Assembly (NCBI RefSeq): GCF_011320225.1
Contig: NZ_JAAOEN010000012.1
Span: forward strand, 62,001-126,000
Reading direction: 5' to 3'
DNA: 64,000 nucleotides
DNA from: Phytoactinopolyspora limicola
GTDB lineage: Bacteria > Actinomycetota > Actinomycetes > Jiangellales > Jiangellaceae
The notes beneath the pieces are model-generated. The model saw nothing but the letters and a program-made list of their open reading frames with translations. It ran no database searches and had not been told where the DNA came from. Within the stretch, counting starts at the first letter, position 1. Each line of letters begins with the position of its first letter. A program made the position numbers and the translations under genes. Shown in pieces: positions 1-9,447 of this stretch.

Positions 1-331
1 GTGAATGCGCGGCGATCAGATGCGTGAACGGGGTCTATCAGTGGGTTGGTGCATCTGATCGTCAACATCCTTAACGTCGATCCGCGTCGCGCGACCAAAC
101 CCCATGGCACACCCATGCCCCCCTTTTTCCAGACTGCCTAGGGGCGAGGTGGTGGACCCATCGGACGATCAGATGCACTACACGGCTTAAACGGCTTGTC
201 CGTGCATCTGATCGCCGCGCGTCCACATCTCGGGATGCGATCAGATGCACTCATCGGGCGGTCACGCGTCGTCGGCGCATCTGATTGCCCCCATGAAAAA
301 GATCAGGCGTCAAAACGGAGATCAGGTGCAC
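1..331. repeat. Dispersed hairpin element, copy A (cut by window edge)
   Basis: This 381-base stretch before the rpe stop carries no convincing gene. It holds three hairpin units whose arms are GATCAGATGC and GCATCTGATC: 14-60, 167-213 and 239-286 (last arm ends in T instead of C). They are 47, 47 and 48 nt long. The right end (about 277-331), read on the minus strand, matches the left end of copy C at 37079 and copy D at 45380. It includes GTGCACCTGATCTCCGTTTT followed by GACGCCTGATC. The 25-nt linker at 214-238 is nearly the reverse complement of the linker at 45485-45509 in copy D. The left end lies outside the window. Confidence 0.8.
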
Positions 332-381
332 GCGGAGGGGAGGGGGCGGGTGGCATGGTTCTCCGTGACGGGCCGTGGTCG

Positions 382-1044
382 CTACTGCTGGGCCGCGGCC
401 GCCAGGTGGCGTAGCTGGTCCACCGCGGTTGCGGCGTCGTCGGCGCCGTAGACGGCCGACCCCGCCACGAAGACGTCGGCGCCAGCGTCCGCGCAGCGTT
501 CGATGGTCTCTTTGGAGACGCCGCCGTCCACCTGGATCCAGACGTCGAGGCCCGACCGGCTGACCATCTCCCGGGTCCGGCGGATCTTCGGCAGACACAT
601 GTCGAGAAACGCCTGCCCACCAAAACCCGGCTCGACCGTCATGATAAGCAGCATGTCGATCTCACCCAAGAGGTCCTCGAATGGTTCCACCGGCGTTGCC
701 GGCTTCAACCCGACGCCGGTGCGGGCTCCCTGGTGCCGGATCTCCCGCGCAAGCCGGACCGGCGCCTTGGCGGCCTCAGCGTGGAAGGTGACGCTGTGTG
801 CACCGGCCTCGGCGTAGGCCGGTGCCCAACGATCCGGGTCGTCGATCATCAAGTGGCAGTCCACCGGGAGGGAGGTGCGCCGCAGGATGGCGTCCACAAC
901 CGGCAGGCCGAGGGTCAGATTCGGCACGAAGTGGTTGTCCATGACGTCGACATGGATGAGGTCGGCGTTGTGAATGCGGCCGATCTCCGCCTCGAGGTTG
1001 GCGAAGTCGGCGGACAGGATGCTCGGCGCGATCTGGATTCCCAC
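382..1044 (-). CDS. rpe: Ribulose-phosphate 3-epimerase
   Basis: Interconverts D-ribulose 5-phosphate and D-xylulose 5-phosphate in the cytosolic pentose phosphate pathway. The 220-residue length is typical of the family. The (beta/alpha)8 barrel signatures are visible: APSILSADF at the N terminus, [12 protein letters not shown] (about 31-42) with a metal-binding His/Asp pair, HLMI (about 64), [10 protein letters not shown] (about 139-148) and VDGGV (about 173). I start at the GTG at 1044, just before GIQIAPS; a GTG two codons earlier (1050) is equally possible and neither has a strong Shine-Dalgarno sequence. The other pentose-phosphate genes lie more than 55 kb away, so rpe is unlinked to them. 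It is followed by hairpin element A. Confidence 0.96.
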   Translation of the reverse strand: MGIQIAPSILSADFANLEAEIGRIHNADLIHVDVMDNHFVPNLTLGLPVVDAILRRTSLPVDCHLMIDDPDRWAPAYAEAGAHSVTFHAEAAKAPVRLAREIRHQGARTGVGLKPATPVEPFEDLLGEIDMLLIMTVEPGFGGQAFLDMCLPKIRRTREMVSRSGLDVWIQVDGGVSKETIERCADAGADVFVAGSAVYGADDAATAVDQLRHLAAAAQQ

Positions 1045-1214
1045 GCGCACCAGCGTAGACGGCGCTGGCCGGCGCCGCTCGACCGACTGGCAACAAGATT
1101 CTTGATCTTTGTTTACCGATGTTTTCCTTGGCTTGCCTATGTTTTCCTGTGGATAACCTAATTTCGATGCCGGTTGTCTGTCACGATGGTGCGACCAGCC
1201 CCCGTGGAGGCACA

Positions 1215-1769
1215 ATGACAGTTATGGCGGTGATGCCCCGTGCGTCGTATGACTGGACAGTCGACGACCTTCATCAGCTTCCCGACGACGGTTTGCAGTA
1301 TGAGCTGCTCGACGGGATGCTCCTGGTGACTCCGGCCCCTATCCCTCTCCATCAAGGAGTGCTCGGCGAGCTATACAAGACCATCGACCGTTCATGCCCG
1401 AGCCATCTGAAGACGTTTGTGGCCCCGCTCGACTGGCAGCCTGATCACCGCACGTCGCTACAGCCCGACGTGCTGGTGGTCGCCCGCGCCGACATCGGCC
1501 AGCGCAACATCACCGAGCCACTGGTTCTCGCGGTGGAGGTCCTCTCCCCCAGCACCCGGCGCAAGGACCGGGTCCTGAAGTTCTCCAAGTACGCCGACGC
1601 GGGTGTTACGTCGTACTGGATCGTCGACCCCACCGCACCGTCGGTTGATGCCTATCAGCTCGTCGGCGGCAAGTACGTCGACGCCGGGCACGCCACGGGC
1701 AGCGAACCACTCACCGTGCGGGAGCCGTTCCCCATCACCGTGGTACCGGCCGAGCTCGTGGATCTCTGA
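1215..1769 (+). CDS. Uma2 family (DUF820) putative restriction endonuclease
   Basis: A 184-residue protein of the Uma2/DUF820 family, predicted PD-(D/E)XK nucleases of unknown biological role. The nuclease core is visible as QPDVLVVAR (about 83-91) and [14 protein letters not shown] (about 103-116), followed by [18 protein letters not shown], the family hallmark. The ATG at 1215 has a GGAGG at 1206-1210. A longer reading from 1119 lacks this signal and overlaps the rpe upstream region. It stands alone and converges on rsmB with only 11 bases between the stops. Such genes are often multicopy and may be domesticated mobile nucleases; no partner gene is seen here. Confidence 0.85.
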   Translation: MTVMAVMPRASYDWTVDDLHQLPDDGLQYELLDGMLLVTPAPIPLHQGVLGELYKTIDRSCPSHLKTFVAPLDWQPDHRTSLQPDVLVVARADIGQRNITEPLVLAVEVLSPSTRRKDRVLKFSKYADAGVTSYWIVDPTAPSVDAYQLVGGKYVDAGHATGSEPLTVREPFPITVVPAELVDL

Positions 1770-1780
1770 CGGCCAGCTAC

Positions 1781-3223
1781 TCACGCCCGGCGCAGCAGCG
1801 CCAGGTACATCGCGTCCGTGCCGTGGACATGCGGCCACAGCTGCACGTCGGGCCCGTCACCGAGGTCCGGAACGCCAGGTAGATACGGTCGGGCGTCGAC
1901 GCGGTGGACGTCGTTGCGACGGGACAGTACGTCGTCGACCACGGTCACCGTCTCGGCCAGGTGTGGCGAACAGGTGATGTAGGCAATCACCCCGCCTGGG
2001 CGGACCGACCACACGGCGGACTCCAGCAGCGACACCTGCAACGAGCGCAGCTCGCCGACGTCCGAGGGCTGGCGCCGCCAGCGCGCCTCTGGGCGACGGC
2101 GCAACGCACCCAGTCCAGTGCAGGGCGCATCGAGCAGTACGCGGTCGAAATCGCCCTCCGGCCACGGCGGGGCCGTGGCGTCGGCCACCAGAACCTCGTG
2201 TTCACCGGGGTCGCCACGCAGCACCTGTTCGACCAGCCTGGCACGGTGCTCATGCCGGTCGGCCGCCAACAGCCGCGCCCCGCGGCCTGTAGCGAGTCCG
2301 GCCAGCAGCGCCGCCTTGCCCCCCGGGCCGGCGCACATGTCCAACCAGCGGTCGTCCGGGCCGTCCAGCTCCACCTCAGCCAGGGCCAACGCAACCAGCT
2401 GGCTACCTTCGTCCTGCACCCCGGCCCGCCCGCTGCGGACCGCCGGCAGCCGACCCGGATCACCCGAGGTGAGGACCGCGCCATAGGGCGACCAGCGGGC
2501 TGGGCTGGCCCCAGCTGCTACCAACTCGGTCACCTCGCCGCGGCCGGGGCGGACCGCGAGTGTGACCGGTGCGGGCTCGTTGTCGGCGACCAACGCCGCC
2601 TCGACCGCCGCCAGATCGCCACCGAGTGCATCGTTGAACGCGCGCACGATCCATCCCGGGTGGCCATGCCGGAAGGCCAGATGACCGACCGGGTCGGTAT
2701 CGCGGTCGGGGGCGAGTTCCCGCACCCAGCCGTCCATGTCCTGCCGGCCAACCTTCCGCAGAACGGCGTTCACCAGGCGCGCCGCCCCCTCATGTGTATG
2801 TTCGCGCACCAGATCGACCGTGGTGGACACGGCGGCATGCGGCGGAACCCGGGTGGCCAACAGCTGATGGATGCCGATCCGGAGGCCGTCGAGCACCGCG
2901 GGATCGAGATCGGTCGGTTCCCGGCCCGAGCTGGCCCGCACGATGTCGTCGTAGGTGCCGAGGGCACGCAACGTGCCATAGGTGAGCTCGGTGGCGAAGC
3001 CCGCGTCACGGGCGTCGACCCGCCAGGCCCGCAGCCGATCGGCCAAGGTGAGGTTGGCGTACGCGTCGTCGCTGCTCACCGCGCGCAACGTCTCATACGC
3101 GACGGAGCGGGCGGCGTCGGCGGCACCGTGAAATCCACTGCTGCGCTGGCCGGATCGGCCACGCGGCCGACCCCGGCCCCCCGGCCGTCCCGATGCCGCC
3201 CCTGATCCGCGCCGCTCGCTCAT
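1781..3223 (-). CDS. rsmB: 16S rRNA (cytosine-C5) methyltransferase RsmB
   Basis: SAM-dependent m5C methyltransferase of the Fmu/RsmB family, expected to modify C967 (E. coli numbering) of 16S rRNA. The first 35 residues are a Gly/Arg/Ser-rich basic tail. A NusB-like RNA-binding domain follows (about 40-165), then the Rossmann catalytic domain with SAM motif DMCAGPGGK (295-303), the catalytic motif DAPCTGLG (C368) and the second cysteine in TCSPH (C418). The two-cysteine arrangement is what RNA m5C enzymes use. The ATG overlaps the fmt stop by 4 bases (ATGA), so fmt-rsmB form an operon, an arrangement common in bacteria. Confidence 0.95.
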   Translation of the reverse strand: MSERRGSGAASGRPGGRGRPRGRSGQRSSGFHGAADAARSVAYETLRAVSSDDAYANLTLADRLRAWRVDARDAGFATELTYGTLRALGTYDDIVRASSGREPTDLDPAVLDGLRIGIHQLLATRVPPHAAVSTTVDLVREHTHEGAARLVNAVLRKVGRQDMDGWVRELAPDRDTDPVGHLAFRHGHPGWIVRAFNDALGGDLAAVEAALVADNEPAPVTLAVRPGRGEVTELVAAGASPARWSPYGAVLTSGDPGRLPAVRSGRAGVQDEGSQLVALALAEVELDGPDDRWLDMCAGPGGKAALLAGLATGRGARLLAADRHEHRARLVEQVLRGDPGEHEVLVADATAPPWPEGDFDRVLLDAPCTGLGALRRRPEARWRRQPSDVGELRSLQVSLLESAVWSVRPGGVIAYITCSPHLAETVTVVDDVLSRRNDVHRVDARPYLPGVPDLGDGPDVQLWPHVHGTDAMYLALLRRA

Positions 3224-4149
3224 AAGCCGAGCCGCTCCCCTGGCTCCGGACGGATACCTCGGGCCCAGTCCACCGCTGGCATCGCCCGTTTCCCGTGCGG
3301 CTGCACCTCGCCGAGCACCACCGGATGGCTACCTGTGCCGACCCGCACACCCGACTTCTCCACGACCAGCTCACCGGGCGGGTTTGCGGATCGCCCACGC
3401 TCCATGACGACCGGCCGGATCTTGAGCCGCTCACCTCGGAACGTCGTCCATGCACCCGGGGCCGGGGTGCAGGCCCGGACCAGCCGGTCCACCCGCAACG
3501 CGGGTGCGGTCCAGTCGATCTGGCCGTCGGCGACGGTGATCTTCGGTGCGTGCGATACGCCGTCGACGGGCTGCGGCTCTGCCCGCAGCGTGCCGTCGTC
3601 GATCCCGTCGAGGGTGCGGACCAGCAGCTCAGCACCCGACCTGGACAGCCGCTCGAGCAGGTCACCACTGGTGTCGGTGGACCGGATCTCCTCGGTGACC
3701 AGCCCGTACACCGGCCCGGTGTCGAGGCCCTCCTCGAGTTGGAAGGTGCACGCGCCGGTGACGTCGTCGCCGTTGAGTACGGCGTGCTGAACCGGCGCCG
3801 CCCCCCGCCACGCCGGCAGCAGCGAGAAGTGTAGGTTCACCCATCCGTGGTGGGGAACGTCCAACGCGGCCCGCGGGATCAACCCGCCGTAGGCGACCAC
3901 CGGTGCACAATCGGGCGCCAGCTGGGTCAGCCGCTCCAGGAACTCCGGGTCACGCGGTTTGGCGGGTTTGAGCACCTCGATGCCGGCCTCGGCGGCCAGC
4001 TGCGCCACCGGGCTGGGGTGCAGCTTGCGCCCCCGCCCAGCCGGCGCGTCAGGGCGGGTCAACACGGCGACGACCTCATGCCGCGATGCCAGCAGGGCCC
4101 GCAACGGCGGGACGGCGACGTCGGGCGTACCGGCGAACAACACACGCAC
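3220..4149 (-). CDS. fmt: Methionyl-tRNA formyltransferase
   Basis: Transfers a formyl group from 10-formyl-tetrahydrofolate to initiator Met-tRNA. It is 309 residues long, as usual. Visible landmarks are [13 protein letters not shown] at the start, VVAYGGLIP, and the catalytic region [19 protein letters not shown] with the Asn/His dyad, followed by GxD in EEGLDTGP; the C-terminal anticodon-side domain follows. I start at GTG 4149 because an AGGAGG sits 9 bases upstream. The upstream GTG at 4167 would contain that Shine-Dalgarno sequence within its own codons. The usual partner def is not adjacent here; it lies at 37.6 kb. Confidence 0.96.
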   Translation of the reverse strand: MRVLFAGTPDVAVPPLRALLASRHEVVAVLTRPDAPAGRGRKLHPSPVAQLAAEAGIEVLKPAKPRDPEFLERLTQLAPDCAPVVAYGGLIPRAALDVPHHGWVNLHFSLLPAWRGAAPVQHAVLNGDDVTGACTFQLEEGLDTGPVYGLVTEEIRSTDTSGDLLERLSRSGAELLVRTLDGIDDGTLRAEPQPVDGVSHAPKITVADGQIDWTAPALRVDRLVRACTPAPGAWTTFRGERLKIRPVVMERGRSANPPGELVVEKSGVRVGTGSHPVVLGEVQPHGKRAMPAVDWARGIRPEPGERLGL

Positions 4150-4324
4150 GGCGGGCGACCTCCTCACGATCTCAGCGAGTCAGCCCTGACTCTTTCACAG
4201 TCCGCCTGCACAAACCCACACCGGCCCACCGCGTCCGCACACCCCACCCCCGGTTTGCCACCTGTCAGCCCGGACAACTAGCTGACCAGGGCGAATGCTC
4301 GCGCCCGCCCTGACAGCGGTGGCT

Positions 4325-4386
4325 GGTGAGACCCGCGGGGCGAGACTCGCGGGGTGAGACTCACCGGTGAGACCCGCGGGGTGAGG
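4325..4386. repeat. Short direct repeat with a small palindrome
   Basis: In the 247-base gap between fmt and the barbiturase stop, GGTGAGACCCGCGGGG occurs exactly at 4325-4340 and 4366-4381. Between them lies the palindrome GGTGAG-A-CTCACC at 4353-4365. The block sits just past the barbiturase stop and could form a transcript 3' structure. No gene is seen in the gap. Confidence 0.6.
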
Positions 4387-4396
4387 CTGGCGAGCG

Positions 4397-5530
4397 TCAG
4401 GCGCCGCGGTTTCCCGTTGGTTCGGGACCAAGGTCGACGATCGCCGCCACCGGGCCGCCACCCTCCGGGCCCTGGTGAGCCGCGGACACGGACACGAACA
4501 CCGCGGGGTCGCCGGTGACCGCAGCGGACACACCACCAACGGCGGCCTTGATCTGGCGGTGCCAGTGCACGTCGGAGTCATCCAGCATGGCGTTGCGCCG
4601 CCCCCGGACGGTGCCGTCCTGGCTGGCTTCACATTTGAGGAAGACGTTGACCAGTCGGCCGTCGAGGTCACTCGGGTGCGGCCGCTCCGGCAGCTCCAGC
4701 CCGGCGTCGCGAATGGAGTCCCAGATGCCGTCGGCGTCGAGAGCGTCGCGCATCACCGCATGCCCGATCCGGTAGCGACCCCCGACGCCTCTCGCGTTGC
4801 CGACCACCACGACCTGCGCCTGGTCCAGCTCAACACCCGACGAACACGACGCGACCGCCGAGTAGAGCTCGCGGCTGTGCATGACGTCGGCGTCGTCCGG
4901 CATCTCGATCTCGCCCAGGGCGACCGCCACCCCGAGCGCGGTGCAGCCGTTGGACAGGTCCATCGACTCATGAGTGTGTTCGGTCCAGACCGTTTTGCCG
5001 CGGGCCTTGGCGTCGCGGATGGTGTGGATGGTCAGCAGCGGAGTTTTGGTCTGCACGTAGTGCACGTCGGCGGGGTCGGTGATCCCGGCCCGTTTCATGG
5101 CTACCTCGACGGCGGCGGCGACCTTTTCGACCATGCCGCGCCGGCCGATCTCTTCGGGAAGCAGAGTGTCGCTCATCGCGAATCCCACCGTCAGCCGCGG
5201 CTCGTCGGTTGGTTCGGCGCGGTCGGCCGGAATGGTGGCGAAGATCGTGGCATGTGGGCTGATCACGCCGTCGGTGCCACCCGACCAGACGATGGGTACC
5301 TGCTTCACTTCGTCGGGGGTACGGGTGCCTTTCTCGACGAGCACGTCGCGGAATGCGCGATCGGCGATGATCCTGGTGTAGTCGTTGACACCGCCGTTGC
5401 CTTCGGTTTTGCCGACCACGGCTATGACGCGGTCGGCCTCCAGGACACCGGTGTCGATGAGCTCGGCCAGCCCGGAGGCGTCGCTGACGTGCTTGATGGC
5501 AACCTTGCGGACTTCGATCGGCTCAGGCAT
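4397..5530 (-). CDS. Cyanuric acid amidohydrolase / barbiturase family ring-opening enzyme
   Basis: A 377-residue member of the AtzD/TrzD/barbiturase family, which opens cyanuric acid (to carboxybiuret) or barbiturate (to ureidomalonate). The threefold repeat with three Lys/Ser pairs is visible: K41 in VVGKTEGNG with S83 in SGGTDG; K162 in TKTPLLT with S230/S231 in [10 protein letters not shown]; and K299 in [10 protein letters not shown] with a serine near 347-349 before [11 protein letters not shown]. These closely track the lysines and serines known in AtzD. The ATG at 5530 precedes PEPIEVRKV; the upstream frame extension has no family similarity. Carbamate kinase lies 55 bases upstream on the same strand. 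I cannot tell barbiturase from cyanurate hydrolase by eye. The pyrimidine-like permease and FdrA set elsewhere in the window favour barbiturase. Confidence 0.9.
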   Translation of the reverse strand: MPEPIEVRKVAIKHVSDASGLAELIDTGVLEADRVIAVVGKTEGNGGVNDYTRIIADRAFRDVLVEKGTRTPDEVKQVPIVWSGGTDGVISPHATIFATIPADRAEPTDEPRLTVGFAMSDTLLPEEIGRRGMVEKVAAAVEVAMKRAGITDPADVHYVQTKTPLLTIHTIRDAKARGKTVWTEHTHESMDLSNGCTALGVAVALGEIEMPDDADVMHSRELYSAVASCSSGVELDQAQVVVVGNARGVGGRYRIGHAVMRDALDADGIWDSIRDAGLELPERPHPSDLDGRLVNVFLKCEASQDGTVRGRRNAMLDDSDVHWHRQIKAAVGGVSAAVTGDPAVFVSVSAAHQGPEGGGPVAAIVDLGPEPTGNRGA

Positions 5531-5585
5531 TCCCGGCCACCTTTCGTACTCGATATCTGTCGGCCGGTGTCTCCGGCCTTCGCGG

Positions 5586-6518
5586 CTACGCGACGACGGT
5601 GGTGCCAGCTTCGGCCCGCACCCCGTCGGCGATGCGATCCAGGGAGGTGATGACGGCCTTGTGCCCACCTTGCTCGATGAATCGGCAACACGCCTCTACC
5701 TTGGGTCCCATGCTGCCGCCGGCGAACTCACCAGCGGCGGCGTGGGTGCGCAGGGTGGCGACGTCGACCCGGCCCAACGCGGCGGCGTCGGCCGTGCCGA
5801 AGCCGAGCACGGCGGCCTCGACGTCGGTGGCGATCACCAACACGTCGATGCTCAGGGTGCGGGCCAGCAGGGCGGCACCCAAGTCTTTGTCGATGACGGC
5901 CTCCACACCCTCGATGCTGCCGTCGGGTCTCCGCACGACGGGGATCCCGCCGCCACCGTTGGCGACCACCACGAACCCCGCACCCAGCAGGGCCGACACG
6001 GCTGGGGCGTCGAGGATCTCTACCGGCTCCGGGCTGGCCACCACTCGTCGCCAGCCACGCTCACCGCGGTCTTCCCACACCTGACCGTGGTCGATCAGAA
6101 CGCGGGCGTCGGCGGCCGGGAGGTAGCGGCCAATCGGTTTGGTGGGGGTGGACAGGCCCGGGTCTTGAGCATCGACCCGGGTGCGGGTGACCATGGCGGC
6201 CACCCGGCGCCGCGCACCACGCTCGGCTAGTGCCCGTTCGAGAGCGTTGACGACGATATAGCCGATGGTGCCCTGGGTCTGCGCGCCGCACCAGTCGAGG
6301 GTGACCGGCGGCACCACCGACGCTGCCAGCTCGTTCTTGACCAGGAGGTTGCCGACCTGCGGGCCGTTGCCGTGGGTGAGGACCACTTCGTAACCGTCCG
6401 CGACGAGGTCGGCCACCGGCTGCATGGCGACGGCGACCGCCTTGATCTGAGCGTCCGGGCGGGCGCTGCCGTCGGGCGCGGTCATGGCATTGCCGCCCAG
6501 AGCGATGAGCGCGCGCAT
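5586..6518 (-). CDS. arcC: Carbamate kinase
   Basis: Catalyses carbamoyl phosphate + ADP to ATP + carbamate, which decays to ammonia and CO2. It is 310 residues long, normal for the family. Amino-acid-kinase signatures are clear: IALGGNAM at the N terminus, [32 protein letters not shown] and the C-terminal GSMGPKVEA. The ATG has AGGAGGAGG just upstream. No arginine deiminase or ornithine carbamoyltransferase is nearby, so a fermentative arginine role is unlikely. Its neighbour is the barbiturase/cyanurate hydrolase, and the FdrA/DUF1116/DUF2877 set at 28-31 kb could supply the carbamoyl phosphate. A perfect 20-bp inverted repeat (6540-6589) lies 21 bases upstream of its start. Confidence 0.95.
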   Translation of the reverse strand: MRALIALGGNAMTAPDGSARPDAQIKAVAVAMQPVADLVADGYEVVLTHGNGPQVGNLLVKNELAASVVPPVTLDWCGAQTQGTIGYIVVNALERALAERGARRRVAAMVTRTRVDAQDPGLSTPTKPIGRYLPAADARVLIDHGQVWEDRGERGWRRVVASPEPVEILDAPAVSALLGAGFVVVANGGGGIPVVRRPDGSIEGVEAVIDKDLGAALLARTLSIDVLVIATDVEAAVLGFGTADAAALGRVDVATLRTHAAAGEFAGGSMGPKVEACCRFIEQGGHKAVITSLDRIADGVRAEAGTTVVA

Positions 6519-6539
6519 ACCACCACCTCCTCCTACCGG

Positions 6540-6589
6540 TGATCATGAACACTTTGCCGTGCGATAGCGCGGCAAAGTGTTCATGATCA
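6540..6589. repeat. Perfect 20-bp inverted repeat upstream of carbamate kinase
   Basis: Arms 6540-6559 and 6570-6589 are exact reverse complements around a 10-base loop. The outer end reads TGATCATGAACAC. It lies in the 279-base gap between the divergent arcC and M48 peptidase genes, only 21 bases from the arcC start. It therefore cannot end transcription of either gene and could be a 5' UTR structure or an operator. No other gene is seen in the gap. Confidence 0.85.
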
Positions 6590-6797
6590 TGGGCCGAACG
6601 CGTACGTCGAGCCTAAAGACCGGGCACGGCCAGGAACGATGGTGAGGTTCGCCTAAACAACGGCCCGGTTTCGGCAGCAATCGACGATCGCCCGGCTGCG
6701 TCACGTCCACACCCGCCCGGCCGCTGCCGCGGCCTCGTTACAATCAGTCACCTCACCTGCACGGCTGGGCGATCGTGAGCGGACGAAAAGGGGACAC

Positions 6798-7937
6798 GTG
6801 CCCGATCCACCTCTCCACGCTAGCCCCGTGCACACGTTCCGGATCGTTCGCGCTTGGCTCATCCTGCTGTTGGTGAGCCTCGGCTACGGCCTGCTGTTTG
6901 CCGGGCTCCTCCACCTCGTCTTCGGGTTGCCGTGGTGGTTCGGCTTGGTTCTGCCGGTGATCGCGGCCGTCCTGCTCTACCGAAGTGGCGTGCTCGAAAC
7001 GCTGCCCAGCGAGCTCGGCATCACCTCACCCGAGCGCAGCGACGAGCCCCGGCTACATGTCATCGTCGATCGGCTCTGCGCCCTGGCCAACCTGCCCAAA
7101 CCGAAACTCAAGGTCATCGATACCGCGTTGCCCAACGCTTTTACCTTCCGGTTGCCCGGGCGACGTCCCACTGTCGCCGTCACCCGTGGCCTGCTCGATA
7201 TCACCGACGACGCGCAACTCGATGCGGTTCTGGCGCACGAGCTGGCCCACGTGACCCACCGGGACGCCGAGGTGATGACCGCTGCCACCTATGCCATGAC
7301 CGCGATGGCCGCTCCGTCGACACTCGTCGTTGATCTTCTTTCGCGAGCCGAGTGGCGTATCTGCTGGATCGCCCGGAAGTGCGGATGGACCTGGTATCCG
7401 CGGTTTGCCAGGAATCGCGAGCTACCACAGCACATCAACCGCCCGCCCAGGCTCAATGTGCTACTCGGGCTCACGGTCATTCCGGCGCTCGTGGTGACCC
7501 GATGGTTCGTCCAGCTCGGTATCACCGTCGCGGGCATCGCCACCATTGGGTTCGTGCTCTTCCTCATCCCGGCCGGCTATGCGACGAGGGGCCTCGGGCA
7601 CCACCGAGACTTGGCCGCTGACCGGTCAGCCGCCATCATCACCGGCCAGCCCGCTACGCTCGCGGCGACGATCCGCACACTCGCCGCCGCGGAGGCGGAT
7701 GTCTTCCCGTCGGAACTACGCGACCTCAGCTCAGTGAAACCGCTGGCCTTTCTGCCGATCCCAACGCCGTCTGGGCCGGTCAGTGCCGTGACGCGAGCTG
7801 GACATCGGTTGTCGCGCGAAGACCGGGAACCGGCGGTCAGCGCCTACCGCGACGGCAAGCACCCGGACCATGCGCCGCTGGAGACGCGCCTGGACCACCT
7901 CGCCGAACTATCACGTCTTCTCGGCGGAAATAGCTGA
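6798..7937 (+). CDS. M48 family (Ste24/HtpX-like) membrane metallopeptidase
   Basis: A 379-residue predicted zinc endopeptidase of the membrane. Two hydrophobic segments span about 17-62, and two more lie near 220-260. The zinc motif HELAH is at 147-151. In most M48 enzymes a downstream glutamate in an REYxAD-type motif is the third ligand; here the equivalent stretch reads HHRDLAADRSAA, so Asp271 occupies that place. The GTG start at 6798 is preceded by AAAGGGGA. The gene is oriented against the surrounding cluster and its TGA directly abuts the stop of the next, convergent gene. A role in membrane protein quality control is usual for the family; a link to the catabolic genes is not evident. 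Confidence 0.88.
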   Translation: MPDPPLHASPVHTFRIVRAWLILLLVSLGYGLLFAGLLHLVFGLPWWFGLVLPVIAAVLLYRSGVLETLPSELGITSPERSDEPRLHVIVDRLCALANLPKPKLKVIDTALPNAFTFRLPGRRPTVAVTRGLLDITDDAQLDAVLAHELAHVTHRDAEVMTAATYAMTAMAAPSTLVVDLLSRAEWRICWIARKCGWTWYPRFARNRELPQHINRPPRLNVLLGLTVIPALVVTRWFVQLGITVAGIATIGFVLFLIPAGYATRGLGHHRDLAADRSAAIITGQPATLAATIRTLAAAEADVFPSELRDLSSVKPLAFLPIPTPSGPVSAVTRAGHRLSREDREPAVSAYRDGKHPDHAPLETRLDHLAELSRLLGGNS

Positions 7938-9443
7938 TCACCGGGTTCCGAGGTGGCGGTAGCGGCGCAGCCGAGCCGCGTGCCGCTCGTCCGGAGGCGC
8001 CTCCAGCAGGCGGGTGAGTTCGTACTGCAGGACCTGACCGACGCGGCGGCAGAAGTCGTCGGGTTCGTCGGCGGCGTCGTCGTGTTCGGCGATGATCCGG
8101 TCGACGATGCCGTTACGCAGGAGGTCCAGCGAGCGCACACCTTGAGCTCGGGCGACGTCGGCGGCATGTTCGGTGGTGCGATACATGATGGCGCTCGCCC
8201 CTTCGGGCGGCAGCGGTGACAGCCACGCATGTTGGGCGGCGATGACCCGGTCGGCCGGAACCAGCGCCAACGCGCCACCGCCGGTGCCCTCGCCCAGCAG
8301 AAGACACAGGGTCGACGCGTCGAGAGTGACCAGATCGGCTAGCGACCGGGCGATCTCACCGGCCATCCCGCCCTCTTCGGCGGCTTTCGACAACGCTGCG
8401 CCCGGGGTGTCGACGACGGTGACCAGCGGCAGCCCCAACTCGGCGGCCAGCCGCATCCCGCGGCGAGCCTCCCGCAACGCACCCGGCCCCATGGGCTCGG
8501 GACCGCGGGCCTGCCCGCGTCGGTCCTGGCCCAGCACCACACACGGCGCGCCGCCGAACCGAGCCAGCGCCAACAACAGGCCGGGGTCCCGTTCGCCTTC
8601 ACCGGTGCCGTTGAGCGTGACGATGTCGGTGGCCGCCACGCGTAGCAGCCGCCGCACACCTGGCCGCCCGGGCCGGCGGGACCGGGTGACCGACTCCCAC
8701 GCGGGGATGTCGGCCAGCGGCTCCTTGGGTAGCTCCGGCACCGGTGGCAGCCCGTCGCGAGGTGCCATCACAACACTCAGCGCGCGGTGGGCGATCTCGG
8801 CGAGGTGCTCGGGTGCCAGCACGGCGTCGAGCAGCCCGTGGGCGTACAGGTTCTCGGCCACCTGGACACCCTGCGGGAACTCTCGCTGGTACAGCGCCTG
8901 GTACACGCGTGGCCCGAGGAACCCGATCAGCGCACCGGGTTCTCCCACGGTGACGTGTCCGAGCGAGCCCCACGACGCCAGCACCCCGCCGGTGGTGGGA
9001 TGGCGCAGGTACACCAGGAACGGCAGGCCGGCCGCCCGGTGCGCGGTGACCGCCGCGGTGATCTTGACCATCTGGACGAAGGCGAGGGTGCCTTCCTGCA
9101 TTCGGGTTCCACCGGAGACGGGTGCCGCCAGTAGCGGCAACCCCTCCGCTGTGGCCCGCTCGATGCTGGTGGTCAACTGCTCGGCCGCCGCGACGCCGAT
9201 GGACCCGCCCAGGAAGGCGAACTCACCGGCCGCTACCGCCACCCGGCGCCCACGCAGCCGCCCCTCCCCCGTGACTACCGCTTCGTCGAGGCCGGTCTGT
9301 TCCCGAGCTGCCCTCAGCTCGGCCGCGTACGTCTCGGTGGCGGGGACGTCCACCGCAGCGGTATCCCATTGGATGAACGACGCGTCGTCGAGCACCAGGT
9401 CGACGAGTTCCAGTGCCCCCAACCGGCGCGGCACCGCAGACAC
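7938..9443 (-). CDS. Fused acyl-CoA carboxyltransferase (acetyl-CoA carboxylase beta/alpha-like)
   Basis: A 501-residue protein with two crotonase-like carboxyltransferase halves. The first half contains GEFAFLGGSIGVAAAEQL, PVSGGTRMQEG and the oxyanion region around SWGSLGHVTVGEPGALIGF, as in AccD/MdcD. The second half has GLPLVTVVDTPGAAL and LLGEGTGGGALAL, as in AccA/MdcE. I place the start at GTG 9443, four bases after the CoA-transferase stop. No zinc-finger cysteines are seen at the N terminus. The same fold serves acetyl-CoA carboxylase and malonate decarboxylase. With no biotin carboxylase or biotin carrier gene nearby, acting on a malonyl-type thioester is plausible, but this is inference. 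Translationally coupled to the CaiB-type gene. Confidence 0.82.
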   Translation of the reverse strand: MSAVPRRLGALELVDLVLDDASFIQWDTAAVDVPATETYAAELRAAREQTGLDEAVVTGEGRLRGRRVAVAAGEFAFLGGSIGVAAAEQLTTSIERATAEGLPLLAAPVSGGTRMQEGTLAFVQMVKITAAVTAHRAAGLPFLVYLRHPTTGGVLASWGSLGHVTVGEPGALIGFLGPRVYQALYQREFPQGVQVAENLYAHGLLDAVLAPEHLAEIAHRALSVVMAPRDGLPPVPELPKEPLADIPAWESVTRSRRPGRPGVRRLLRVAATDIVTLNGTGEGERDPGLLLALARFGGAPCVVLGQDRRGQARGPEPMGPGALREARRGMRLAAELGLPLVTVVDTPGAALSKAAEEGGMAGEIARSLADLVTLDASTLCLLLGEGTGGGALALVPADRVIAAQHAWLSPLPPEGASAIMYRTTEHAADVARAQGVRSLDLLRNGIVDRIIAEHDDAADEPDDFCRRVGQVLQYELTRLLEAPPDERHAARLRRYRHLGTR

Positions 9444-9447
9444 CCCG

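Noticed and set aside
1-331. CRISPR-like array of GATCAGATGC motifs
   Set aside because: The motif alternates with its own reverse complement, the repeats are only 10 bases, the spacing falls in fixed hairpin classes and there are no cas genes.
196-598. Small open frames in the first 600 bases
   Set aside because: They lie in hairpin element A or antisense to rpe and show no ribosome-binding site or domain.
1904-3205. Long plus-strand open frame opposite rsmB
   Set aside because: It is the antisense shadow of a well-supported methyltransferase; its protein is Arg/Gln-rich with no domain and no ribosome-binding site.
5586-6518. Arginine deiminase pathway operon
   Set aside because: Carbamate kinase is present but there is no arginine deiminase or ornithine carbamoyltransferase in the window.
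7938-9443. Acetyl-CoA carboxylase of fatty acid synthesis
   Set aside because: No biotin carboxylase or carrier gene is near and the gene is coupled to a CoA-transferase in a catabolic setting, so a housekeeping role is not supported.
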